From the NCBI GenBank assembly GCA_035512595.1, contig DATKDU010000550.1:1-13698 (forward strand): a stretch of 13,698 bases of DNA, in the 5' to 3' direction. The stretch's first letter is position 1. Each line of letters begins with the position of its first letter. This document shows, in pieces, positions 1-6,743 of this stretch. A program made the translations under genes and the position numbers. Source of the stretch: DATKDU01 sp035512595. GTDB lineage: Bacteria > Planctomycetota > Planctomycetia > Pirellulales > Pirellulaceae. Under the pieces are notes generated by a model. It did no database searches and had not been told where the DNA came from. It saw nothing but the letters and a program-made list of their open reading frames with translations.

Positions 1-53
1 CTGCGCTCCCTGCGCTACGCAGTCCAACCCCACGGCGAATTACGTAACCCCCT
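1..53. other. Left edge, no gene recognised
   Basis: No start, stop or protein family could be assigned to this short edge. It may be the tail of a feature outside the window. Confidence 0.3.
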
Positions 54-93
54 AGGGGACATTTCTACCTGCGCCAAACAGGGGACATTTCTA
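54..93. repeat. Two direct copies of AGGGGACATTTCTA
   Basis: The identical 14-mer AGGGGACATTTCTA stands at 54-67 and 80-93, 26 bp from start to start. No reading frame is attached to it here. It looks like the end of an interspersed repeat or of an element lying to the left. Its identity is unknown; the repetition is read directly from the sequence. Confidence 0.75.
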
Positions 94-114
94 ATGGTTT
101 ACAACATCTTTGCT

Positions 115-143
115 TTGACCTCCGCTTGCACGTCTGGTCTAAT
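115..143 (+). promoter_or_regulatory. Sigma-70-like promoter for the PSCyt/DUF1501 operon
   Basis: A -35 box TTGACC (115-120, 5 of 6 consensus bases) and a -10 box TCTAAT (138-143, 5 of 6) are separated by exactly 17 bp. Transcription would start near 150, leaving a leader of about 60 nt before the ATG at 212. It is the best promoter match seen on the plus strand and precedes the first gene of the apparent operon. Confidence 0.55.
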
Positions 144-211
144 GGAGGAACCTGCCGAAGCCCGCTCCTAAAACCTGCCTGCGAGCTTTGCCCCGCCTCG
201 AGGAACAACCG

Positions 212-3200
212 ATGGCCGCCAGCCGTCTCGCTGTTGTCTTGCCACTGCTGATGCTGTGGGCGTTGTCTGCCGTCGCGCTGGCCCAGCCCCCGAAGATCGA
301 CGCGACCAAGTTGCCGCCGGCGGCGGAAAAGAAAGTCGATTTTGTCACCGACATTCAGCCGCTTTTTAAGAAAAACTGCTTCTCGTGCCACGGGGCCGAG
401 GCGCAGGAAGGGGGGCTACGGCTCGATCACAAGAAGCGGGCCTTCGACGGCGGCGACCATGGCAAGGCGATTGTGCCGGGCAAGAGTGCCGAGAGCCGGC
501 TGGTGCATCTGATTGCCGGGCTCGATGAAGAGATCGGCCTGATGCCGCCGGATGGCATGGGGACGCCGCTGACACCGGCCGCGATCGGCCTGGTACGGGC
601 CTGGATCGACCAGGGGGCGAATTGGCCCGATAGCGCAGGCGCGGCACTGGCCGGCTCCGACCACTGGGCGTTTCAGCCGGTCAAGCGGCACGCCCTGCCC
701 GGCGCTACGGATTCAGCCTGGCCATCGTCCGCCATCGACGCGTTCATTTTGGCGCGGCTGGAGCAGGAAAAATTGCATCCTTCTCCTCCCGCTCCGCGCG
801 AGACCCTCCTGCGGCGAGCGTATCTCGATCTGATCGGCCTATTGCCGTCCCCTGACGACGTGGACGCGTTTGCAGGTGCAACCGACCCGGACGCTTACGA
901 GCGGACCGTCGATCGGCTCTTGGCGTCGCCGCACTACGGCGAGCGGTGGGGTCGCTATTGGCTCGACCAGGCTCGCTATGCCGACAGCGATGGTTACGAG
1001 AAGGACCGGCCGCGACCCTTCGCCTGGCGGTATCGCGACTGGGTGATTAGCGCGCTGAATGCCGACATGCCGTTCGATCGGTTCACGGTCGAGCAGATCG
1101 CCGGCGATTTGCTGCCGGGTGCCACGCTGGCCCAACAGACGGCGGTCGGCTTTCACCGCAACACGCTGCACAACACGGAGGGGGGGATCGATCCGGAAGA
1201 AGACCGCGTGAAGAAGACGGTCGATCGGACCAACACGATCGGCACCGTGTGGTTGGGGCTGACCCTCGGCTGCACGCAGTGCCACAGCCACAAGTACGAC
1301 CCCATCAGCCAGCGCGAATACTACGAGATGTACGCCTTCTTCAACAACCTGGACGAGAAGGACATCGACGCACCGATGCCCGAGCAGGCGGCGAAGTTGG
1401 CGGCCGACAAGGCGGCTCACGCCAAGCGGCAGTCGGAGCTCGACGCCGCCGTCAAGGACTACGAACAGTCGAAGCTCACCGCGGCACTGGCAGCCTGGGA
1501 AGAAACGGCCGCCAAAGCGCCGGCAAGCTGGCAGCCGCTGAGCGTGAAGTCGGCCACATCGGCCAAGGGAGCAACGCTGAAAGCCGAGCCGGATGGGACG
1601 GTGTTGGCCTCGGGGAAGAACGAGAATTCGGACGTGTACACCGTGGAGCTTTCGCTGCCGCCGGGAAAATACACGGCGATCCGCCTGGAGGTTCTGCCGG
1701 ACGATAAGCTGCCGTCCAAGGGTCCCGGCCGAGCGCCGCACGGCAATTTTGTGCTGACGAAGCTGTCCGCACGTACAAACACAGAGATCGCTTTTGCCGA
1801 CGCCCGTGCGGATTTCTCGCAGGACAAGTGCGACGTCAAGCTGGCCCTTAACGACAACGCGGGCGACTTCTGGGCCGTAGCGCCGCAGTTTGGCAAACGG
1901 CACGTCGCGGTCTTCGATGCCAAGGAGCCGTTCGGCGGCGAAAGCGAATCGGTGATCACGCTGACGCTCGATCAGACGTATCCCACGGGGGAGCCGCACA
2001 ACATCGGCAAATTCCGCGTGTGGGTCACTTCCGCGCCGCTCCCTGCCCCGCTCGAAGGCTTGCCCGAGAACGTGGCTGCCGCATTAGCAGTTGCCAAGGA
2101 TCAGCGAACCGACGCACAGCGGAAGGCGATCGGCGACTATTTCCGCACGATCGACGCCGAGTTAATCAAGCTGACGAAGGCGGCCGCCGATCACAAGGCG
2201 AAGCCCCCGGCATTGCCGGCCGATGTGAAGGCCCAGTCGGTGGCTCAACTGGACAAGCCGCGGGTGACGAATCTGTTGATTCGCGGCGACTTCCTTTCTC
2301 CGGGCGATCCGGTCGAGGCGCAGACGATTTCCGTTCTGCCGCCGCTCAAGCCGCGCGGTGACCAGCCCGACCGGCTCGATCTGGCCCTCTGGCTCGCCGA
2401 TCCGCTAAATCCCTTAACGCCGCGAGTCACCGTCAACCGCCTCTGGCAGCAGCTCTTGGGCCGCGGCATCGTCGTCACCAGCGACGACTTCGGCAAGCAA
2501 GGGGAACGGCCGAGCCATCCGGAGCTGCTGGACTGGCTGGCGGCGGAGTTCTCGCAGCCAAGTCTAAAGTCTAAAGTCCAAAGTCCAAAATCCGATGGGA
2601 CGAATGCAACTTTGGTTTGGACTTTGGACTCGGCCTGGGAAATCAAGCGTCTGATTCGCAAGATCGTGGTTTCGCAAACATACCGCCAGTCGTCGAGCAT
2701 GCGTCCAGAGCTGGCCGAGCGAGATCCCGAGAACATCCTGCTGGCCCGGCAGTCGCGGCGGCGCGTCGAGTCGGAGATCATTCGCGACGTGGCCTTGTCC
2801 GCCAGCGGCCTGTTATCCACACGCATCGGCGGGCCGAGCGTTCGCCCGCCGCAGCCGGCCGAATACGCCGCGATCACGTATGCCGGCAGCGCCAAGTGGG
2901 TTGAAAGCAAAGACGCCGATCGCTACCGCCGCGGCATGTACACGTTTTTCCAGCGGACGAGCCCCTACCCGATGCTGATGACGTTCGACACCCCCGACAC
3001 GAACGAGTGCGCGGTCCGGCGGATGACGAGCAACACGCCGCTGCAAGCCCTGACGCTGTGGAACGACCCGGTCTTCACCGAAGCGGCCCAGTCGCTGGGG
3101 CTGCGGATCGTAGGACAGGTTTCTAACCTGTCCTTGCAGGACCGGGCGACGTTTGCCTTCAAGGTCTGCCTGTCGCGCGCGCCGAGCGAATCAGAGCTGG

Positions 3201-3379
3201 CCGACGTGCTGGCCCTGCACCAGGCTCACTTAACCACCTGCCGCGCCAACGAGAAGGCTTCGGCCGCGATCGTCGGCAATCAAACGCTCCCGCCGGGGAT
3301 CAGCACGGCCGATGCCGCCGCCTGGATCGGCGTCGCGCGAGCGCTGATCAACCTGGACGAATTCATCACGCGAGATTGA
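212..3379 (+). CDS. Secreted PSCyt1-DUF1549-DUF1553 cytochrome-type protein
   Basis: This 1055-aa planctomycete-type protein has no known reaction; its heme motifs suggest a periplasmic redox role. I chose the ATG at 212 over an in-frame TTG at 188 because AGGA (201-204) is correctly spaced and a signal peptide follows (hydrophobic residues 6-24, ending ALAQ). PSCyt1 spans about residues 44-140 with the c-heme motif CFSCH (C56, C59, H60). DUF1549/PSCyt2 spans about 168-390 and holds a second CxxCH, CTQCH (C354-H358), followed by HKYDPI. An Ala/Lys-rich helical linker (about 390-430) leads to an extra beta-rich region (about 453-608) missing from the paralogue at 6744. DUF1553 covers about 707-1055, with NPLTPRVTVNRLW and a C-terminal LINLDEFITRD. 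Two repeat-derived segments are inserted in frame, at about residues 782-807 and 967-975. The DUF1501 gene follows after 103 bp and is the usual partner. Family assignment is firm; function is not. Confidence 0.92.
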   Translation: MAASRLAVVLPLLMLWALSAVALAQPPKIDATKLPPAAEKKVDFVTDIQPLFKKNCFSCHGAEAQEGGLRLDHKKRAFDGGDHGKAIVPGKSAESRLVHLIAGLDEEIGLMPPDGMGTPLTPAAIGLVRAWIDQGANWPDSAGAALAGSDHWAFQPVKRHALPGATDSAWPSSAIDAFILARLEQEKLHPSPPAPRETLLRRAYLDLIGLLPSPDDVDAFAGATDPDAYERTVDRLLASPHYGERWGRYWLDQARYADSDGYEKDRPRPFAWRYRDWVISALNADMPFDRFTVEQIAGDLLPGATLAQQTAVGFHRNTLHNTEGGIDPEEDRVKKTVDRTNTIGTVWLGLTLGCTQCHSHKYDPISQREYYEMYAFFNNLDEKDIDAPMPEQAAKLAADKAAHAKRQSELDAAVKDYEQSKLTAALAAWEETAAKAPASWQPLSVKSATSAKGATLKAEPDGTVLASGKNENSDVYTVELSLPPGKYTAIRLEVLPDDKLPSKGPGRAPHGNFVLTKLSARTNTEIAFADARADFSQDKCDVKLALNDNAGDFWAVAPQFGKRHVAVFDAKEPFGGESESVITLTLDQTYPTGEPHNIGKFRVWVTSAPLPAPLEGLPENVAAALAVAKDQRTDAQRKAIGDYFRTIDAELIKLTKAAADHKAKPPALPADVKAQSVAQLDKPRVTNLLIRGDFLSPGDPVEAQTISVLPPLKPRGDQPDRLDLALWLADPLNPLTPRVTVNRLWQQLLGRGIVVTSDDFGKQGERPSHPELLDWLAAEFSQPSLKSKVQSPKSDGTNATLVWTLDSAWEIKRLIRKIVVSQTYRQSSSMRPELAERDPENILLARQSRRRVESEIIRDVALSASGLLSTRIGGPSVRPPQPAEYAAITYAGSAKWVESKDADRYRRGMYTFFQRTSPYPMLMTFDTPDTNECAVRRMTSNTPLQALTLWNDPVFTEAAQSLGLRIVGQVSNLSLQDRATFAFKVCLSRAPSESELADVLALHQAHLTTCRANEKASAAIVGNQTLPPGISTADAAAWIGVARALINLDEFITRD
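2561..2630. repeat. In-frame heptamer repeat with 15-bp inverted arms
   Basis: Heptamers AGTCTAA, AGTCTAA, AGTCCAA, AGTCCAA and a degenerate AATCCGA run from 2561 to 2595. The arm AGTCCAAAGTCCAAA (2575-2589) has a perfect reverse complement at 2616-2630, with a 26-nt loop. The block is inside the DUF1553 reading frame and encodes a polar stretch (KSKVQSPKS...) between LAAEF and WEIKRL, where the paralogue at 6744 has only VRGG. This marks it as an insertion. Confidence 0.85.
3112..3134. repeat. In-frame 23-bp palindrome
   Basis: AGGACAGGTT (3112-3121) and AACCTGTCCT (3125-3134) are perfect 10-bp inverted arms around a 3-nt loop, TCT. It lies in the C-terminal part of the DUF1553 frame and encodes VGQVSNLSL. 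This unconserved stretch lies between the helix ending LGLRI and the conserved CLSRAPSE segment. Confidence 0.8.
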
Positions 3380-3382
3380 AAC

Positions 3383-3464
3383 GTAGAACGGAATTCATTC
3401 CGTTCCAAAGATGTAGAACGGAATTCATTCCGTTCCGAGGGGAACGGATTGAAATCCGTTCTAC
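3383..3464. repeat. Array of three palindromic repeats (GAACGGAATTCATTCCGTTC type)
   Basis: Identical 24-bp copies occur at 3383-3406 and 3413-3436, each starting GTAGAACGGAATTC and self-complementary through GAACGGAAT/ATTCCGTTC. A third copy at 3441-3464 is in the opposite orientation with small changes. The array nearly fills the 103-bp gap between the PSCyt and DUF1501 genes. It could fold into nested hairpins in the transcript; no U-tract follows, so it is not a classical terminator. A fourth copy is at 10673-10696. Confidence 0.88.
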
Positions 3465-3482
3465 GAAAAGCGGAGAACTCCG

Positions 3483-4967
3483 ATGACCGACCCGATCCTG
3501 CTGGCCCGCCGGCAGTTTTTTACCTCTAGTGCCTCGGGGCTCGGAATGCTCGCCCTGGCATCGCTCCTATCGCAAGACGGGCTCCTGGCTGCCAACAGCG
3601 ACGGCAGCGAATCGTCCGCCAATCCGCTGGCTCCCAAAGCGCCGCACTTCGCACCGAAGGCCAAAAGCTGCATCTTCTTCCTCCCCGAAGGCGCCCCCAG
3701 CCACATCGATCTGTTCGATCCCAAGCCCAAGCTCCAGGAGCTGCACCAGCAAAAGCTCCCCGACTCGATGACCGAGAAGGTTCGGTTCGCGTTCATCAAG
3801 AAGGAAACGGCCGTCCTGTGGGGCTCGCAGCGGAAATTCACGAAGCACGGCCAGTGCGGCATGGAGCTCTCCGATTTTCTGCCGCACCTCGGCTCAGGTG
3901 CCGACGACATCTGCCTCGTCCGCTCGATGCACACCGACGCGTTCAATCATCATCCGGCCCAGCTCATGATGATGAGCGGAGTGCCGCGGTTCGGAAGGCC
4001 GAGCATGGGCTCGTGGCTGACGTACGGGCTGGGGAGCGAGACGGAGAACCTGCCGGGGTACGTCGTGCTCACGGCCGGCCGCGGCGGCAGCGGCGGCGTA
4101 TCGAATTGGTCCAGCGGCTTTCTGCCGAGCACGTATCAAGGCGTGCTCTTCCGCGGGCAAGGCGATCCGGTGCTGAATCTCGCCAGCCCGCCGGGCGTGA
4201 CGACGGAGCTGCAGCAGCAGAACCTGGCGGCAATCGCAAGTCTCAACCGTCGGCGGCTGGCGGAAATGCACGATCCCGAGATTGCCAGCCGGATCGCCTC
4301 TTACGAGCTGGCTTTCCGCATGCAATCAGCCGCTCCGGAGCTGATCGACCTGTCCCAGGAGTCGCAGGCCACGCTCGACATGTACGGCGTCAATCGCCCC
4401 GAGCCGAAGGACAAAGGGGGCCGCGGCAGCGGGCCCGACGTCTTCAAGCGGTTCGCCACGAACTGCTTACTTGCCCGGCGGCTCGTCGAGCGGGGCGTGC
4501 GGTTCGTGACGATGGTCCACGCCTCGTGGGACCATCACTCCAACCTCGACGAAGAGCTCGGCTACTGCTCCGAAATGGCCGACCAGCCGCTGGCGGCGCT
4601 CATCAAGGACCTCAAGCAGCGCGGGCTGCTCGATTCCACGCTGCTGGTCTTTGCCGGCGAATTCGGCCGCACGCCCTTGGCGGAAAACCGCGGCGGCGTG
4701 ATGCCCGCGAAGGTCGGCCGCGATCATCACCCGTATGCCTTCAGCGTCTGGATGGCCGGCGGCGGCATCAAGCCCGGCTGCGTGTACGGCAAAACCGACG
4801 ACATCGGCTGGGCCCCGGTCGAGAACCCCGTCCACATCAACGACTTCCACGCCACGATCCTGAGCCTGTTCGGCTTCGACCACAAGCGGCTGAGCGTGAA
4901 GTACAAAGGACTGAACGTGCGATTGACGGATCAGGGAGGCAAGGTGATTCCCGAACTCCTGGCTTAA
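3483..4967 (+). CDS. Tat-exported DUF1501 protein
   Basis: A 494-aa protein of the DUF1501 family, which is related to the alkaline phosphatase/sulfatase fold; the substrate is unknown. The start is supported by GGAG at 3472-3475, 7 nt upstream. The N-terminus has a twin-arginine signal: R9-R10 in LARRQFF, then a hydrophobic stretch to about residue 30 and AA near 36. Conserved family blocks are present: CIFFLPEGAPSHIDLFDPKP (about 63-82), WDHHSNLD, GEFGRTP (392-398), RDHHPYAF (413-420) and the C-terminal HINDFHATILSLFGFDH. The His/Asp residues of these blocks are likely metal ligands, by inference from the superfamily. It is 103 bp downstream of the cytochrome-type partner and probably cotranscribed with it. 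AAAGAGGAG just after its stop seems to be the ribosome site meant for the next operon gene (see the cassette). Confidence 0.92.
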   Translation: MTDPILLARRQFFTSSASGLGMLALASLLSQDGLLAANSDGSESSANPLAPKAPHFAPKAKSCIFFLPEGAPSHIDLFDPKPKLQELHQQKLPDSMTEKVRFAFIKKETAVLWGSQRKFTKHGQCGMELSDFLPHLGSGADDICLVRSMHTDAFNHHPAQLMMMSGVPRFGRPSMGSWLTYGLGSETENLPGYVVLTAGRGGSGGVSNWSSGFLPSTYQGVLFRGQGDPVLNLASPPGVTTELQQQNLAAIASLNRRRLAEMHDPEIASRIASYELAFRMQSAAPELIDLSQESQATLDMYGVNRPEPKDKGGRGSGPDVFKRFATNCLLARRLVERGVRFVTMVHASWDHHSNLDEELGYCSEMADQPLAALIKDLKQRGLLDSTLLVFAGEFGRTPLAENRGGVMPAKVGRDHHPYAFSVWMAGGGIKPGCVYGKTDDIGWAPVENPVHINDFHATILSLFGFDHKRLSVKYKGLNVRLTDQGGKVIPELLA

Positions 4968-4976
4968 ATGACAGGG

Positions 4977-4985
4977 AAAGAGGAG
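4977..4985 (+). promoter_or_regulatory. Stranded Shine-Dalgarno sequence AAAGAGGAG
   Basis: A strong ribosome-binding-like sequence 10 bp after the DUF1501 stop has no start codon at a usable distance. The GxxExxY gene has its own site (GGGAGGAGAG, about 5024-5033). Conversely, the EboE-like gene at 5512 has none. Removing 4986-5505 on paper would put AGGAG 6 nt before the GTG at 5512. Confidence 0.5.
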
Positions 4986-4990
4986 TTTTA

Positions 4991-5019
4991 TAACCGCGGA
5001 TGACGCGGAATACGCGGAT
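4991..5019 (+). repeat. Left inverted repeat of the GxxExxY cassette
   Basis: It begins TAACCGCGGATGACGCGG and shows an internal 9-nt periodicity (CGCGGATGA, CGCGGAATA, CGCGGATGT). It pairs with 5473-5501 at 27 of 29 positions. Confidence 0.88.
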
Positions 5020-5036
5020 GTGAGGGAGGAGAGTGA

Positions 5037-5456
5037 ATGGGCACGTTGATTCATGAGGAATTGAGCCGATCCATCATCGGGGCAGCCATGACGGTGCTCA
5101 ACGAGCTGAAGCCTGGATTGGAGGAGAAGATTTACGAGAATGCGATTGTCCTGGAGCTGGTTGCGCGAGGTCATCGGATCAAGCAGCAGGATCCTTTTCC
5201 CGTCTACTATCGCGAGCAGAAAGTAGGGGTATTGATTCCGGATTTGATCGTTGACGACGTCGTTATCGCCGATCCGAAAGTGGTCAGCACTTTCAACGAA
5301 AGCCATCTCGCGAAGATGGTGGGCTACCTGACGATCACCAACGTTCAGCTCGCGCTCCTGCTCAACTTCAAGTTCGCAAAGCTTCAAGTAAAACGAGTCG
5401 TCCGCCAGTTCCACTCCATTGACGGGCCCAGAAGCGACGTCGTCGAATCGTCCTGA
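5037..5456 (+). CDS. GxxExxY protein (PDDEXK_3-type nuclease fold, probably degenerate)
   Basis: A 139-aa protein of the GxxExxY family, which is related to PDDEXK nucleases and has no settled function. The signature is G27-L-E-E30-K-I-Y33. The expected core follows: PDLIVDD (D69), then a strand where relatives usually have E-x-K. Here it reads VIADPK (D79, P80, K81). The helix that usually carries QxxxY reads AKMVGYL (K93, Y97). LALLLNFKFAKLQVKRVVR matches the usual C-terminal strand and tail. The two substitutions suggest weakened or lost catalysis, though the frame is intact. The start is clear from GGGAGGAGAG a few bases upstream. No signal peptide or membrane segment is seen, so it is cytoplasmic. 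It is alone between inverted repeats and unrelated in function to its neighbours, which suggests it arrived as a cassette. Confidence 0.88.
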   Translation: MGTLIHEELSRSIIGAAMTVLNELKPGLEEKIYENAIVLELVARGHRIKQQDPFPVYYREQKVGVLIPDLIVDDVVIADPKVVSTFNESHLAKMVGYLTITNVQLALLLNFKFAKLQVKRVVRQFHSIDGPRSDVVESS

Positions 5457-5472
5457 CCGTTCTCCCCTTCCT

Positions 5473-5501
5473 ATCCGCGTTCTCCGCGTCATCCGCGGTT
5501 A
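5473..5501 (-). repeat. Right inverted repeat of the GxxExxY cassette
   Basis: It ends GCGTCATCCGCGGTTA, the reverse complement of the left arm with two mismatches. It lies 16 bp after the GxxExxY stop and 10 bp before the GTG of the EboE-like gene. It also supplies an in-frame TAA (5500-5502) upstream of that GTG. Confidence 0.88.
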
Positions 5502-5511
5502 AAAATACGCT

Positions 5512-6729
5512 GTGGCACTCCCCTACGCCCTCGGCTATTGCACCAACGTCCACGCCGGGGCCACGCTGCGCCAGACGCGGGAGAATCTGCAAAAGCACGC
5601 GGTGATCGTGAAGGAGCGGTACAGTCCGACGCGGCCGATGGGAATCGGCCTCTGGCTCTCCGCCGCGTCGGCGAAGGAACTCGTCGAGACAAAGCAGGTC
5701 GCGGAATTTCGTAACTGGCTGGCAGAGAGGGGGCTGGTGCCCTACACGATGAACGGCTTTCCTTACGGCGACTTTCACGAGAAGGTCGTCAAGCATCGCG
5801 TCTATCAGCCGACCTGGTGGGATCGCGAGCGGCTGGCGTATACGCTCCAGCTTGTGGACATCCTCCATGAGATCCTGCCGGTCGGACTCGAAGGGAGCAT
5901 CTCCACGCTGCCGATCGCCTGGGGAACTCCCTGCCCCGATTTGGAGCAGACGCAGGCTGCGGCCGACCAACTGCGGGCCGCGGCACTACACATGCACTCC
6001 CTTGAGGAGCGCACGGGGCGGCTGATTCATCTGTGCCTAGAGCCCGAGCCGGGCTGCGTCTTCACGTTTGCGGACGACGCGGTTCACTTCTTTCAGTGGC
6101 AACTCCTGAATGGCCCTGATGCCGACATCATCCGCCGCCACATCCGCATCTGCCACGACGTCTGCCACGCCGCCGTCATGTTCGAGGACCAGGAGGACGT
6201 GCTGCGGAAATATCGCGATGCAGGGATTGAGGTAGGGAAGATCCAGGTTTCGGCGGCACTGCGGATGGATCGCGACGCCCTGAAGTTCAGGCGCACCGAT
6301 CCGCGCGATACGACTTCAGTGCAGGATCCGGTGGACGAGGGATTGGTGGAATTGACGCGTTTCATGGAAGACCGATATCTGCATCAGACGGTGGTCAAGA
6401 ACGACTTTGACGAGTTGTTCTACGAAGACCTGCATTTGGCCATTAATGCTCAGGCGGACGCCGAGTTCGGCGAATGGCGGGTCCACTTCCACGTGCCGAT
6501 CTACCTCAAGGAATTTGGACTGCTGCAATCGACTCAGGAACAGATCGAACAGTGCCTGATCGCCGCCAAAGAATACACCCGCTGTAACCACCTCGAAGTC
6601 GAAACGTATGCGTGGGGGGTGTTGCCGCCGGAGCTGCAACAATCGCGGCTGTCCTTTGGAATTGCCGATGAACTTAAATGGCTCGACCAGGCCCGTGCTA
6701 AAATTGACGCATCTGCCGATAGCGGTTAG
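5512..6729 (+). CDS. eboE: EboE-like TIM-barrel metabolite traffic protein
   Basis: A 405-aa protein resembling EboE, a TIM-barrel protein of the ebo clusters linked to traffic of prenylated or secondary metabolites; its exact reaction is unknown. GTG at 5512 is the only sensible start: an in-frame stop lies at 5500-5502 and the protein at once reads LGYCTNVHAG, the usual N-terminus. Family blocks include LCLEPEPGC (E177, E179), ICHDVCHA (H215, D216, H219), VHFHVPIY (H325, H327) and VETYAWGVLP (E364). Their Glu/Asp/His residues are spaced like the metal ligands of xylose-isomerase-type barrels (an inference). No signal peptide is seen. No Shine-Dalgarno precedes the GTG; the adjoining cassette seems to have separated it from one at 4977-4985. 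Other ebo genes (eboA-D, F, a UbiA prenyltransferase) are absent from the window. The next gene begins 14 bp downstream, so they are probably cotranscribed. Confidence 0.75.
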   Translation: MALPYALGYCTNVHAGATLRQTRENLQKHAVIVKERYSPTRPMGIGLWLSAASAKELVETKQVAEFRNWLAERGLVPYTMNGFPYGDFHEKVVKHRVYQPTWWDRERLAYTLQLVDILHEILPVGLEGSISTLPIAWGTPCPDLEQTQAAADQLRAAALHMHSLEERTGRLIHLCLEPEPGCVFTFADDAVHFFQWQLLNGPDADIIRRHIRICHDVCHAAVMFEDQEDVLRKYRDAGIEVGKIQVSAALRMDRDALKFRRTDPRDTTSVQDPVDEGLVELTRFMEDRYLHQTVVKNDFDELFYEDLHLAINAQADAEFGEWRVHFHVPIYLKEFGLLQSTQEQIEQCLIAAKEYTRCNHLEVETYAWGVLPPELQQSRLSFGIADELKWLDQARAKIDASADSG

Positions 6730-6743
6730 GATTACGACTAGCC

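Larger units (their letters stand above)
4986..5505. mobile_element. GxxExxY cassette bounded by inverted repeats
   Basis: A unit of about 0.5 kb holds a single gene, the GxxExxY protein, and is bounded by 29-bp inverted repeats (4991-5019 and 5473-5501) that match at 27 positions. The match extends outward into a T-run on the left and an A-run on the right with a 1-nt indel, giving 4986-5505 as likely limits. No transposase is encoded and no target-site duplication is evident. It separates two plus-strand genes that would otherwise lie about 24-33 bp apart. The inverted repeat is read directly; mobility is an inference. Confidence 0.6.

Noticed and set aside
188..211. TTG start adding eight residues to the first PSCyt protein
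   Set aside because: The ATG at 212 has AGGA at proper spacing and begins a normal signal peptide.
839..1999. 386-aa open frame on the minus strand within the first PSCyt gene
   Set aside because: It is antisense to conserved DUF1549 blocks and has no recognisable family; long antisense frames are expected in GC-rich genes.
3383..3464. Rho-independent terminator
   Set aside because: The hairpins are strong, but no U-tract follows and a cotranscribed partner gene lies downstream.
3818..4993. 391-aa plus-strand frame overlapping the first DUF1501 gene
   Set aside because: Arg-rich, low-quality composition; the overlapping frame is a clear DUF1501 protein.
4986..5505. Ordinary insertion sequence
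   Set aside because: No transposase is encoded and no target-site duplication is visible, so I describe it only as a repeat-bounded cassette.
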